Origin: an uncultured Fidelibacterota bacterium
GTDB taxonomy: Bacteria; Fidelibacterota; Fidelibacteria; Fidelibacterales; Fidelibacteraceae
NCBI GenBank assembly: GCA_937862595.1
Contig: CALMFL010000048.1
Location: 1 to 13,278, forward strand
Direction: 5' to 3'
Length of the DNA stretch: 13,278 bases
The notes below the pieces were generated by a model. It did not search any database, was not told the origin of the DNA, and was given only the letters and a program-made list of their open reading frames with translations. Position 1 is the stretch's first letter. Each line of letters opens with the position of its first letter. Positions 6,421 to 12,698 of the stretch are shown here, in pieces. The translations under genes were made by a program, and so were the position numbers.

Positions 6421-6454
6421 AATAGCAATAAAACCTACGCTCCTCTATCTTCCA

Positions 6455-6481
6455 AGCCCGTCACGGGTGCGGGGCCGTTCG
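6455..6481 (+). repeat. 27-base imperfect direct repeat, copy 2
   Basis: This is the partner of 6220-6246, with mismatches only at 6461, 6464, 6468 and 6471. The hairpin arms are 6456-6460 and 6464-6468 with loop TCA. It is followed by GGAGTTCGGAG, itself a short direct repeat of CGGAG. Confidence 0.65.
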
Positions 6482-6513
6482 GAGTTCGGAGTGTAAGAAG
6501 AGGAAGAGGAGAG

Positions 6514-6552
6514 GAGGCATGCTCCCCGAAGCTTTAGCGAAGGGGAGAGAAA
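6514..6552 (+). repeat. 39-base direct repeat, copy 2, containing a hairpin
   Basis: This is an exact copy of 6091-6129, with hairpin arms 6522-6527 and 6542-6547. Compared with copy 1, a few extra purines follow the identical core, then a similar ATGGA and CAATTATCAA context leads into the 8-bp tandem array. Confidence 0.85.
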
Positions 6553-6577
6553 AGGGGAAATGGAAAGCAATTATCAA

Positions 6578-6609
6578 CCCATAAACCTATAAACTTCTAA
6601 ACCCCTAAA
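6578..6609 (+). repeat. Four tandem 8-bp units (YYYNTAAA)
   Basis: The units CCCATAAA, CCTATAAA, CTTCTAAA and CCCCTAAA lie end to end at 6578-6585, 6586-6593, 6594-6601 and 6602-6609. The array ends 42 bases before the elbB start codon and could overlap its promoter. Related 8-mers (CTTATCAA, CCTATCGA) follow the first 39-base repeat near 6146-6161. Confidence 0.75.
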
Positions 6610-6651
6610 CGATAATAAAAGATCTTTAACATTCACTCAAAAGGATAAATT

Positions 6652-7320
6652 ATGAAACCCGTAGCGTTGATTCTATCCGGAAGCGGCCGTGCGGACGGAA
6701 GCGAGATCCATGAAGCGGTGTGCACGCTTCTGGCCTTGAGCCGGCGGGACATGCCGGTGAAGATCTTTGCGCCCGACATGCCGCAGTTCCGCGTCATGGA
6801 CCACCTCAGCGGCAGGCCCATGGCGGAAAGCCGCAACGTTCTGACCGAAGCCGCCCGCATCGCGCGGGGGAAGATCACGCCCTTGTCCGAACTGGATATC
6901 GACGAGGTCTCCGCAGTCATCTTGCCCGGCGGGATCGGAGCTTCCGCCAACCTGTGCAGCTATGCGCAGGACGGCATCCGCTGCGAGGTGGAAAAGGACG
7001 TGCTCCGGGTCCTGAGCGCCGCCATGACGCGGCAACTGCCGCTGGGCTTCATCTGCATCGCCCCGGTGCTGGGCGCCGTGGTGGCCGCGAAGCTGGGCAT
7101 CTCCCTGACCCTGACCATCGGCGACGATCCGCACACGGCGGCGGACATCGAGGCCCTGGGATGCGTTCACCAACGGTCCGACGCCCGCAGCTGTGTCACG
7201 GACGCGGCGCACAGGGTGGTCTCGACCCCGGCCTACATGTCCGCTCCGGACATATCGGCATGTTTTGACGGCATTTCCGAACTGGTCGCGGCGATCGGCG
7301 CCATGATCGACGGCAGATAA
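6652..7320 (+). CDS. elbB: ElbB, glyoxalase/DJ-1-like protein of the class I amidotransferase fold
   Basis: This is a 222-residue cytoplasmic protein of the ElbB (YhbL) family, full length. It opens with VALILSGSGRADGSEIHEAV (4-23), where E. coli ElbB has VILSGCGVYDGSEIHEAV. It continues with RNVLTEAARIARGKI (61-75), VILPGGIGASANL (89-101) and GFICIAPVLG (132-141), placing the nucleophile at Cys135 with acidic partner Glu19. TLTIGDDPHTA (153-163) and VSTPAYM (190-196) are also family motifs. ElbB has been linked to isoprenoid biosynthesis and has weak glyoxalase activity in E. coli, but its physiological role is unsettled. AAGGA at 6641-6645 is the ribosome-binding site. The gene stands alone after the repeat block, with a likely terminator at 7374-7407. 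Confidence 0.93.
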   Translation: MKPVALILSGSGRADGSEIHEAVCTLLALSRRDMPVKIFAPDMPQFRVMDHLSGRPMAESRNVLTEAARIARGKITPLSELDIDEVSAVILPGGIGASANLCSYAQDGIRCEVEKDVLRVLSAAMTRQLPLGFICIAPVLGAVVAAKLGISLTLTIGDDPHTAADIEALGCVHQRSDARSCVTDAAHRVVSTPAYMSAPDISACFDGISELVAAIGAMIDGR

Positions 7321-7369
7321 GCGTTATAATCTGAGAGGATATAGAAGAGGGTTCGCGGAATTTAAGCTG

Positions 7370-8272
7370 TCAGAGCTTCGCCGCTTCGACGAGCGGGGCT
7401 TTTTTTTGTTTCCGAAGCTGTGAAAAGATCACCCCGCAGAGAATGAGCCCTGCGCCGGCCAGCTGGCGCGGCGTCATGCTTTCGTGCAGAATGATCCATC
7501 CGCCGAGGGCGGCGAAGACGCTTTCGGTGCTCAGAATGAGCGAGGCGTAGGCCGGGTTGGCATCTTTCAGGGCGATCACGTGCAGGGTGTAGGCGATGCC
7601 CACCGCCCCGACACCGCCGTAAAGGAGGGCCGGCAGCGCGGAAACGATCGCGTCCCGGCTGATCGCTTCGGAAAAAATCGCGACGATCAGGCTCAGAACG
7701 GCGCAGACCAGGAATTGCATGATGGACAGGCGTATCGCTCCGATGCGGCGCGAGTAATGGGCGATCAGCAAAAAATGCACCGCCCAGAGGACGGCGCAGA
7801 TCAGCACGAAAAGATCCCCCCGCAGGATGGCGAACCCCCGGGTGACGGACATGAAATACACCCCCGCCAGTGCGACGGCGATGCTGAACCAGACGCTTTT
7901 GCTCGTCTTATGCCCGAGGAAAACCCCGAACAGCGGCACCAGGATCATGTAGAGGCTGGTAATGAATCCCGCCTTGCCGGCCGTGGTCGTTTTAAGCCCG
8001 ATCTGCTGGGCGCTGACCGCCAGAAAGAGGAACAGTCCCACGATCACTCCCGCAAAGAGCACCGATCCCCTGCCGGCCGGCAGATCGCGTTCCCGCTTCC
8101 GTGTCATGAAGTACACCGGCAGCAGGCAGACGACGCCGATGCCGAAACGGATCGCGGAATACGAAAAGGGACCCATGAAATCCATGCCGTTGCGCTGGGC
8201 GACGAAGCCGAGGCCCCAGAGCAGGGCGGCAAGGACGAGCATGACGTTGGTTGCGGCGGCGGACTGTTTCAT
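7370..8272 (-). CDS. EamA/DMT-superfamily transporter
   Basis: This is a 300-residue inner-membrane protein with ten predicted helices arranged as two EamA repeats, about residues 11-142 and 152-285. Typical features are ALLWGLGFVAQRNGM in helix 1, ARG-rich loops after helix 2 (TRKRERDLPAGRG) and STESVFAALGGWIILHE (248-264) spanning the helix 8-9 region. Family members export amino acids, nucleobases or other small metabolites, and the substrate here cannot be told. The C-terminus is a basic cytoplasmic tail (RKQKKAP). The gene is convergent with elbB and divergent from the kor-fum operon. I see no good Shine-Dalgarno site before the ATG, unlike several neighbours. Confidence 0.92.
   Translation of the reverse strand: MKQSAAATNVMLVLAALLWGLGFVAQRNGMDFMGPFSYSAIRFGIGVVCLLPVYFMTRKRERDLPAGRGSVLFAGVIVGLFLFLAVSAQQIGLKTTTAGKAGFITSLYMILVPLFGVFLGHKTSKSVWFSIAVALAGVYFMSVTRGFAILRGDLFVLICAVLWAVHFLLIAHYSRRIGAIRLSIMQFLVCAVLSLIVAIFSEAISRDAIVSALPALLYGGVGAVGIAYTLHVIALKDANPAYASLILSTESVFAALGGWIILHESMTPRQLAGAGLILCGVIFSQLRKQKKAPLVEAAKL
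7374..7407 (+). terminator. Likely intrinsic terminator of elbB, inside the DMT gene's 3' end
   Basis: CCGCT (7381-7385) pairs with AGCGG (7392-7396), with possible extra pairing of AGC (7374-7376) with GCT (7398-7400). It is followed by eight T residues (7400-7407). It is placed 54 bases after the elbB stop. On the other strand these bases encode the Lys-Lys-Ala-Pro tail of the transporter, so overlap by chance is possible. Confidence 0.55.
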
Positions 8273-8374
8273 GCCCGATAATATTGAAAAGGAAGGAGAA
8301 AACCAAAATAATGCATAAAAATCTTAATTGAAGGTTGACATTTAAGAAGAATTAAGGGTAACTTCGGATGTTGT

Positions 8375-8403
8375 TTGAACCGGATTGGCCAACACCATAA
8401 TAT
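8375..8403 (+). promoter_or_regulatory. Candidate sigma70-type promoter of the kor-fum operon
   Basis: TTGAAC (8375-8380) and TAATAT (8398-8403) are 17 bases apart, each matching the sigma70 consensus at four of six positions. The spacer holds the 8-base palindrome TTGGCCAA (8385-8392), a possible operator. An alternative -35, TTGACA at 8335-8340, has only a poor -10 partner (TAACTT at 8359-8364). Transcription from here would give an mRNA leader of about 110 bases. Confidence 0.4.
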
Positions 8404-8451
8404 GCTGATTTAAGTGGTTGTAAATAAAGAAAATAGGAAAATGGAAGAATG

Positions 8452-8477
8452 AACGCTGACCGGCGTTTTCGTTTTTT
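8452..8477 (+). terminator. Terminator-like leader hairpin before korA (possible attenuator)
   Basis: AACGC (8452-8456) pairs with GCGTT (8463-8467), extendable by one T-G wobble around a GACC loop. T-rich sequence follows (TTCGTTTTTT to 8477). It lies between the candidate promoter and the korA start, 41 bases upstream of the ATG, so it could reduce read-through into the operon. Alternatively it ends an unseen transcript from upstream. Confidence 0.45.
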
Positions 8478-8518
8478 GGTCAATTTTTATTTTTTAATGC
8501 AAAAAGGGTAAAGGAAAC

Positions 8519-10312
8519 ATGCTGAACAACAAAAATATCGTGATCGGGATAGCGGGTTCCGGAGGCGATGGCGTGATCTCTGCGGGAGAAATTCTCGTGA
8601 ATGCCGCATCAAGCGAGGGACTGTTTGTCTTCATGCTGAAAAGTTTCGGAGCGCAGATCCGCGGCGGCGAAAGTTCCGTCCGGGTCCGGATCAGCGATCT
8701 CCCCGTTCAGACGCAGGGCGACCGGATCGACATCCTGGTCGTGCTCAGCTGGAGCAATTTCATGCGTTTCAAAGCCGAAATGCAGCTGGAGGAACGGCTG
8801 GTCATCGTCAGCGATTCGGACGATCCGATGCCGGACGACGAGGTTCCCCTGACCGAGACCCAGCGCGAGTTCTGGTACAAGGTGCCTTTCGGCAAACTGG
8901 CCGAGGAGCATACCGGCTCACGGCTGGCGAAGAACATCGTGATGCTGGGCGCCATTACGGAACTGTTTTCCCTTCCGAAGGAAGCCCTTCAGAAATCTAT
9001 AAAAAAAACCTTCCGGAATAAAGGCGATGAGGTCATCGCATCCAATTTCAAGGCCATCAGGGCCGGCGAGGACTTTGTAAAAGAGCAGATCGTCAAGATC
9101 GATCCGCTGCGGCTGGACTATGAGCCCCGTCCGCCCCGCCTGGTGATGCAGGGGAACGAGGCCATCGCCCTGGGGGCGATCTATGCCGGACTGGATTTCT
9201 ACGCCGGGTACCCCATCACGCCCTCCACCGAGATCATGGAATGGATCGCGCGCTACCTTCCGCAGAAGGAGGGGGTCTCCCTCCAGATGGAAGACGAGCT
9301 GGCGTCGATCAACGCCGTTCTGGGCGCCTCCTTTGCGGGGAAAAAAGCCATGACCGCCACCTCGGGACCGGGCATCTCGCTCATGAACGAAGGCATCGGG
9401 CTCGCGTCCATGGCCGAATTGCCGGCCGTGATCGTCAACGTGCAGCGCGGAGGTCCCTCGACCGGGCTTCCGACCAAGACGGAGCAGGCCGACCTGATGC
9501 AGGCGATCTGGGGCTCGCACGGCGATTCCCCGCGCGTGGTGATCGCGCCCTGCGATGTGGAAGACTGCTTCGACTGCACCGTGCTCGCGTTCTATATCTC
9601 CGAAAAATATCAGCTTCCCGTCATCATCCTCTCCGACCAGTTCATCGGCCACCGGAAAGAATCGATCAATCCCGAATCCATCGGCGGCGGGGCAAGCGGC
9701 TTCCGCAAGGTTTACCGGCGCGACACGCCCTCCGAAGAGGACCTGAAGGATTACCGCCGTTACAAGATCACCGAGAACGGGGTCTCCCCGATGTCCTACC
9801 CGGGCATCAAGGGCGGCGAGTACCTCGGGTCCGGGATCGAGCACAACGAAAAAGGCGATCCCCGCGGCGATGTGGCGACCCACGCGAAGATGACGGAAAA
9901 ACGCTGGAAAAAACTGGACCATTTCAAGGAGGAATTCCAGTTTGAACGCTTTTACGGACCGCAGGACGCGAAGCTCGGCGTGATCGCCTGGGGCTCGACG
10001 AAGGGCGCGGTCAAGGAAGCCGTCAACAAGGCCAATGCCATGGGCATGTCCGTTTCCGCCATGATCCCCCAGCTGATCCTTCCCTTCCTGGTGGAGCCCT
10101 TCAAGGAATTCATCCGGAACAAGAACCGCGTTATCATTCCGGAAATGTCCTACGTGGGCCAGTTCCGGCGATACCTGCGCGGCTTTGTGCGCTTCGGCCG
10201 CTACGGCGTCAAGGTCATTCCCTTTACCAAGGCCGGGGGCGCTCCCTTTATGGTCGAAGAGATCCTGAACAAGATCATTGAAGAATGGAAAGATATGGAG
10301 GCAAGACGATGA
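8519..10312 (+). CDS. korA: 2-oxoacid:acceptor oxidoreductase, fused gamma-alpha subunit (KorA type)
   Basis: This is a 597-residue cytoplasmic subunit of a CoA- and thiamine-diphosphate-dependent 2-oxoacid:ferredoxin oxidoreductase. The gamma domain comes first (about 5-190): IAGSGGDGVISAGEIL (11-26) and SFGAQIRGGESSVRV (42-56). The alpha pyrimidine-binding domain follows (about 210-385): GLDFYAGYPITPSTEIM (224-240), with the YPITPSTE signature at 231-238, MEDELASINAVLGAS (257-271) and TSGPGISLMNEG (281-292). The C-terminal transketolase-like domain starts near 484 (KLGVIAWGSTKGAVKEA) and includes the PFLVEPFKEFI segment. The fusion with a separate beta gene is the KorAB arrangement common for 2-oxoglutarate, but pyruvate or other 2-oxoacids cannot be excluded from sequence alone. 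No ferredoxin-like delta subunit is adjacent. AAGGA at 8511-8515 precedes the start. The stop overlaps the korB start. Confidence 0.93.
   Translation: MLNNKNIVIGIAGSGGDGVISAGEILVNAASSEGLFVFMLKSFGAQIRGGESSVRVRISDLPVQTQGDRIDILVVLSWSNFMRFKAEMQLEERLVIVSDSDDPMPDDEVPLTETQREFWYKVPFGKLAEEHTGSRLAKNIVMLGAITELFSLPKEALQKSIKKTFRNKGDEVIASNFKAIRAGEDFVKEQIVKIDPLRLDYEPRPPRLVMQGNEAIALGAIYAGLDFYAGYPITPSTEIMEWIARYLPQKEGVSLQMEDELASINAVLGASFAGKKAMTATSGPGISLMNEGIGLASMAELPAVIVNVQRGGPSTGLPTKTEQADLMQAIWGSHGDSPRVVIAPCDVEDCFDCTVLAFYISEKYQLPVIILSDQFIGHRKESINPESIGGGASGFRKVYRRDTPSEEDLKDYRRYKITENGVSPMSYPGIKGGEYLGSGIEHNEKGDPRGDVATHAKMTEKRWKKLDHFKEEFQFERFYGPQDAKLGVIAWGSTKGAVKEAVNKANAMGMSVSAMIPQLILPFLVEPFKEFIRNKNRVIIPEMSYVGQFRRYLRGFVRFGRYGVKVIPFTKAGGAPFMVEEILNKIIEEWKDMEARR
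10297..10301 (+). promoter_or_regulatory. Ribosome-binding site GGAGG deciding the korB start
   Basis: GGAGG ends 7 bases before the ATG at 10309, which overlaps the korA stop as ATGA. This favours 10309 over the in-frame ATG at 10285 inside korA. Confidence 0.75.
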
Positions 10313-11172
10313 GCGAAGCGATGAAAGCCGCGGATTATAAAAGTGAATTGAAACCGATCTGGTGCCCCGGATGCGGGGATTTCGGCTTCCTGAACGCCAT
10401 GCTGAAGGCCATGGAAGAACTGCAGCTGCAGCCGGAGAACACCGCGCTCTGTTCCGGCATCGGCTGTTCGAGCCGTCTTCCGGGCTATATCAAGGCCTAT
10501 TCCTTCAACGGCATTCACGGCAGGGTGCTGCCCTTTGCGACCGGCGTAAAAATGTCCCGCCCCGAAACGACCGTCATTGCGGTCGGGGGAGACGGGGACG
10601 GCTATTCGATCGGCGCCGGACATATCGGCCATGCGGCAAGAAAGAACATCGACATCACCTACGTGGTGCTTGATAACAATATTTACGGCCTCACCAAGGG
10701 CCAGGCGTCGCCGACCACCCCGCTGGGCGTCAAGACCAAGACGACCTACTACGGGAACATGGGCACCACCCTGAACCCAGTGCGCATGCTGATCGCCTAT
10801 AAGGCCTCCTTTGTCGCCCGCACCTTTTCCGGAGACCCGAAGCACGTCCAGAAAATGCTGGTCGAAGCCATCCAACATCCCGGTTTTTCCTTTATCGAAG
10901 TCCTGTCGCCCTGCGTCACCTTCCGCGGCAGCGACCAGTTCAAGCTGATCCGGGAAAAGGTCGTCTACCTCGACGACGACCGCGACCTGTCGGACGAAGT
11001 GAAAGCCTTTGACATCGCGAACGACGAGGATAAACTGACGCTGGGCGTCATTTACAAACAGATCCGGCCCACCTACGGGGATGTCATTCGTCACAACGTG
11101 ATCGAACGGGCCCGGGCCGCATCCAACGGAACGCCCGATATCGACGCGCTGCTTAAACAATTTCAGCCTTAG
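10309..11172 (+). CDS. korB: 2-oxoacid:acceptor oxidoreductase, beta subunit (KorB type)
   Basis: This 287-residue subunit binds thiamine diphosphate and an iron-sulfur cluster and completes the oxidoreductase with KorA. KPIWCPGCGDFGFLNA (15-30) supplies Cys19 and Cys22. CSGIGCSSRLPGY (48-60) adds Cys48 and Cys53, and SPCVTF (200-205) adds Cys202. Four of these would hold a [4Fe-4S] cluster as in related enzymes. GGDGDGYSIGAGH (93-105) followed by LDNNIYGLTKGQ (121-132) is the thiamine-diphosphate/Mg motif, with Asp95 and Asn123-Asn124. GQASPTTPLG matches family usage. The ATGA overlap with korA implies translational coupling, and the fumarase alpha gene starts 2 bases after the stop. The expected reaction is reversible 2-oxoglutarate + CoA + oxidised ferredoxin to succinyl-CoA, CO2 and reduced ferredoxin. 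Confidence 0.93.
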   Translation: MSEAMKAADYKSELKPIWCPGCGDFGFLNAMLKAMEELQLQPENTALCSGIGCSSRLPGYIKAYSFNGIHGRVLPFATGVKMSRPETTVIAVGGDGDGYSIGAGHIGHAARKNIDITYVVLDNNIYGLTKGQASPTTPLGVKTKTTYYGNMGTTLNPVRMLIAYKASFVARTFSGDPKHVQKMLVEAIQHPGFSFIEVLSPCVTFRGSDQFKLIREKVVYLDDDRDLSDEVKAFDIANDEDKLTLGVIYKQIRPTYGDVIRHNVIERARAASNGTPDIDALLKQFQP

Positions 11173-11174
11173 CC

Positions 11175-12044
11175 ATGAGCAGGAATTTTTCAGAAAAGGA
11201 CCTTACCCTTGCCCTTGCCGGATGCCTCCGGCAGGCTTCCTGCGAATTGCCCGAAGATGTGGAGAATGCCCTGCGCGCCGCCATGAAAAACGAAGCGGCC
11301 GGAAGCCTGGCCCTTTCCATCCTGGTAACCATCGTTCAGAATGTCGAACTGGCAAAAACGCAGCAGCAGGCGCTCTGCCAGGACACCGGACTGCCCGCCT
11401 TTTATGTCTCGTATCCGCAGGGACTTTCCACGCGCCGCATCGCGGCCTGCATCGAACATGCGGTCGTCGTGGCGACGGAAGCGGGGTATTTGCGGCCGAA
11501 CGCCGTGGACCCCGTCACGGGCCTGAACAGCGGGAACAACCTCGGAACGCGGATCCCGTATACCGTCTTTACGGAAAGCGATGAACCGGAGATCCGCATC
11601 GACTGCCTGCTGAAAGGCGGCGGCAGCGAGAACGTCTCCGTTCAGTACAGCCTGCCCGACTCCCGTATCGACGCAAGCCGGGACCTTGAGGGCGTCCGGC
11701 GCTGCGTTCTGGACAGCGTGATACGGGCCAAAGGGAACGGATGCGCTCCCGGGATCCTCGGCGTCGGGATCGGCGGCGACCGGATCACCGGCTTGCAGAC
11801 CGCAAAGGAACAATTATTCCGCCGCCTGACGGATACGAACCCCGACCCGGTCCTGGACGACCTGGAGCGCTCGCTTCTGGAACGGTCCAACGCGCTGGGG
11901 ATCGGTCCGATGGGACTGGGCGGGAACACGACCCTGCTGGGCGTAAAGATCGGGACCGCCCACCGCATCCCCGCCTCCTTTTACGTCTCGGTGGCCTACA
12001 TGTGCTGGGCCTGCAGAAGGAACAGCCTGCGTTTCCCGCTGTAA
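11175..12044 (+). CDS. Class I fumarate hydratase, alpha subunit
   Basis: This is a 289-residue cytoplasmic iron-sulfur subunit, equivalent to the N-terminal part of one-chain FumA. It hydrates fumarate to malate together with the beta subunit. ALCQDTGLPAFYV (66-78) gives Cys68, GNGCAPGILGVGIGGD (187-202) gives Cys190, and ASFYVSVAYMCWACRR (267-282) gives Cys277. These are the three expected ligands of the [4Fe-4S] cluster. KGGGSENVSVQY (147-158) and GPMGLGGNTTLLGVKIG (244-260) are further family blocks. Cys280, two residues after Cys277, is an extra cysteine near the cluster. The homologous L-tartrate dehydratase alpha (TtdA) is an alternative, but linkage to a 2-oxoacid oxidoreductase favours fumarase. 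It starts 2 bases after korB with no clear ribosome-binding site of its own, so coupling to korB translation is likely. Confidence 0.9.
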   Translation: MSRNFSEKDLTLALAGCLRQASCELPEDVENALRAAMKNEAAGSLALSILVTIVQNVELAKTQQQALCQDTGLPAFYVSYPQGLSTRRIAACIEHAVVVATEAGYLRPNAVDPVTGLNSGNNLGTRIPYTVFTESDEPEIRIDCLLKGGGSENVSVQYSLPDSRIDASRDLEGVRRCVLDSVIRAKGNGCAPGILGVGIGGDRITGLQTAKEQLFRRLTDTNPDPVLDDLERSLLERSNALGIGPMGLGGNTTLLGVKIGTAHRIPASFYVSVAYMCWACRRNSLRFPL

Positions 12045-12073
12045 CAAAGCATGTCAATCAAGCAAGAGACACC

Positions 12074-12628
12074 ATGAAAAAATATCTGCAGCTGCCCCTG
12101 AACGAACCCGATGTCCGCGCCCTCCGCGCCGGCGATACGGTCCTGCTCAGCGGGACGATCGTCACCGGCCGCGACATGGCGCACCGCTGGCTGACGGAAG
12201 AAAAACCCGACGCTCTGCGTCCCTTTTTGCTCAACGGCGCCATTTACCATTGCGGTCCCGTCATGGTCCGGGACAAAGATTCCTGGCTCTGCCGTTCCGC
12301 CGGACCGACCACCTCCACCCGCGGGGAAGCGTATCAGGCGGACGTGATCCGGGAATACGGACTGCGCTGCGTGATCGGCAAGGGCGGAATGGGGGAAAGG
12401 ACCCTGCAGGCGCTGGGCGACGGCGGCGCCGTCTACCTGCACGCGGTCGGCGGGGCTGCGGTGATCTACGCGAACACGGTCCGCAAGGTCCTTACCGTAT
12501 TCCGTCTGGAAGAATTCGGGGTCCCCGAAGCGATGTGGGTCATGGAGGTGGCGGATTTCCCCGCGGTCGTCACCATGGACAGCGCCGGGAATTCCCTGCA
12601 CCGCGAACGAACCGTCAGGGCGTGGTGA
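12074..12628 (+). CDS. Class I fumarate hydratase, beta subunit
   Basis: This 184-residue subunit corresponds to the C-terminal domain of one-chain class I fumarases. LLSGTIVTGRDMAHRW (24-39), AIYHCGPV (56-63), SAGPTTSTRGEAY (75-87), VIGKGGMGER (100-109) and YLHAVGGAAV (121-130) are the conserved blocks. The TTSTR loop and Lys103 of GKGGMG belong to the substrate site. AMWVMEVADFPAVVTMDSAG (153-172) is the usual C-terminal part. I chose the ATG at 12074 because the product then begins with the typical KYLQLPLNEPDVRALRAGD leader. The frame is open further upstream but only as a shadow of the alpha gene. It follows the alpha stop by 29 bases and closes the kor-fum operon. The tartrate dehydratase beta subunit is the main alternative. 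Confidence 0.9.
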   Translation: MKKYLQLPLNEPDVRALRAGDTVLLSGTIVTGRDMAHRWLTEEKPDALRPFLLNGAIYHCGPVMVRDKDSWLCRSAGPTTSTRGEAYQADVIREYGLRCVIGKGGMGERTLQALGDGGAVYLHAVGGAAVIYANTVRKVLTVFRLEEFGVPEAMWVMEVADFPAVVTMDSAGNSLHRERTVRAW

Positions 12629-12698
12629 ACGCATCCGCTTTCCGCGCCGTAAACGAAAAAATCCTTACCTTCTGCAATAATTCTTAGTACCTTCGGGC

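Larger units (their letters stand above)
5980..6651. repeat. Intergenic mosaic of palindromes and direct repeats
   Basis: This 672-base spacer between the methyltransferase and elbB has no convincing gene. It holds at least seven hairpin-forming elements (5985-6050, 6099-6124, 6184-6219, 6221-6233, 6353-6374, 6404-6420 and 6522-6547; an eighth, weaker one is at 6456-6468), two pairs of longer direct repeats, three polypurine stretches and an 8-bp tandem array. The block looks like an assemblage of REP/BIME-type elements. Such palindromic units are known to be numerous in many bacterial genomes, but copy number in this genome cannot be judged from one window. Confidence 0.85.

Noticed and set aside
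6353..6429. Possible mini CRISPR array from the two CAACCCC hairpins
   Set aside because: There are only two copies, they differ within the palindrome, the gap is about 30 bases between hairpins, and no cas gene is nearby. Paired palindromic elements explain it better.
8441..8452. Three-codon leader peptide (ATG-GAA-GAA-TGA) before the korA hairpin
   Set aside because: It is too short and has no ribosome-binding site or relevant codon run. Most likely chance.
8918..9922. A 334-codon minus-strand reading frame inside korA
   Set aside because: The korA frame contains the conserved gamma and alpha motifs throughout. The antisense product is His/Asp/Gly-rich and unrecognisable.
10201..11160. 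A 319-codon minus-strand reading frame opposite korB
   Set aside because: It covers korB, which has a complete thiamine-diphosphate motif and all cysteines. The antisense frame has no supporting feature.
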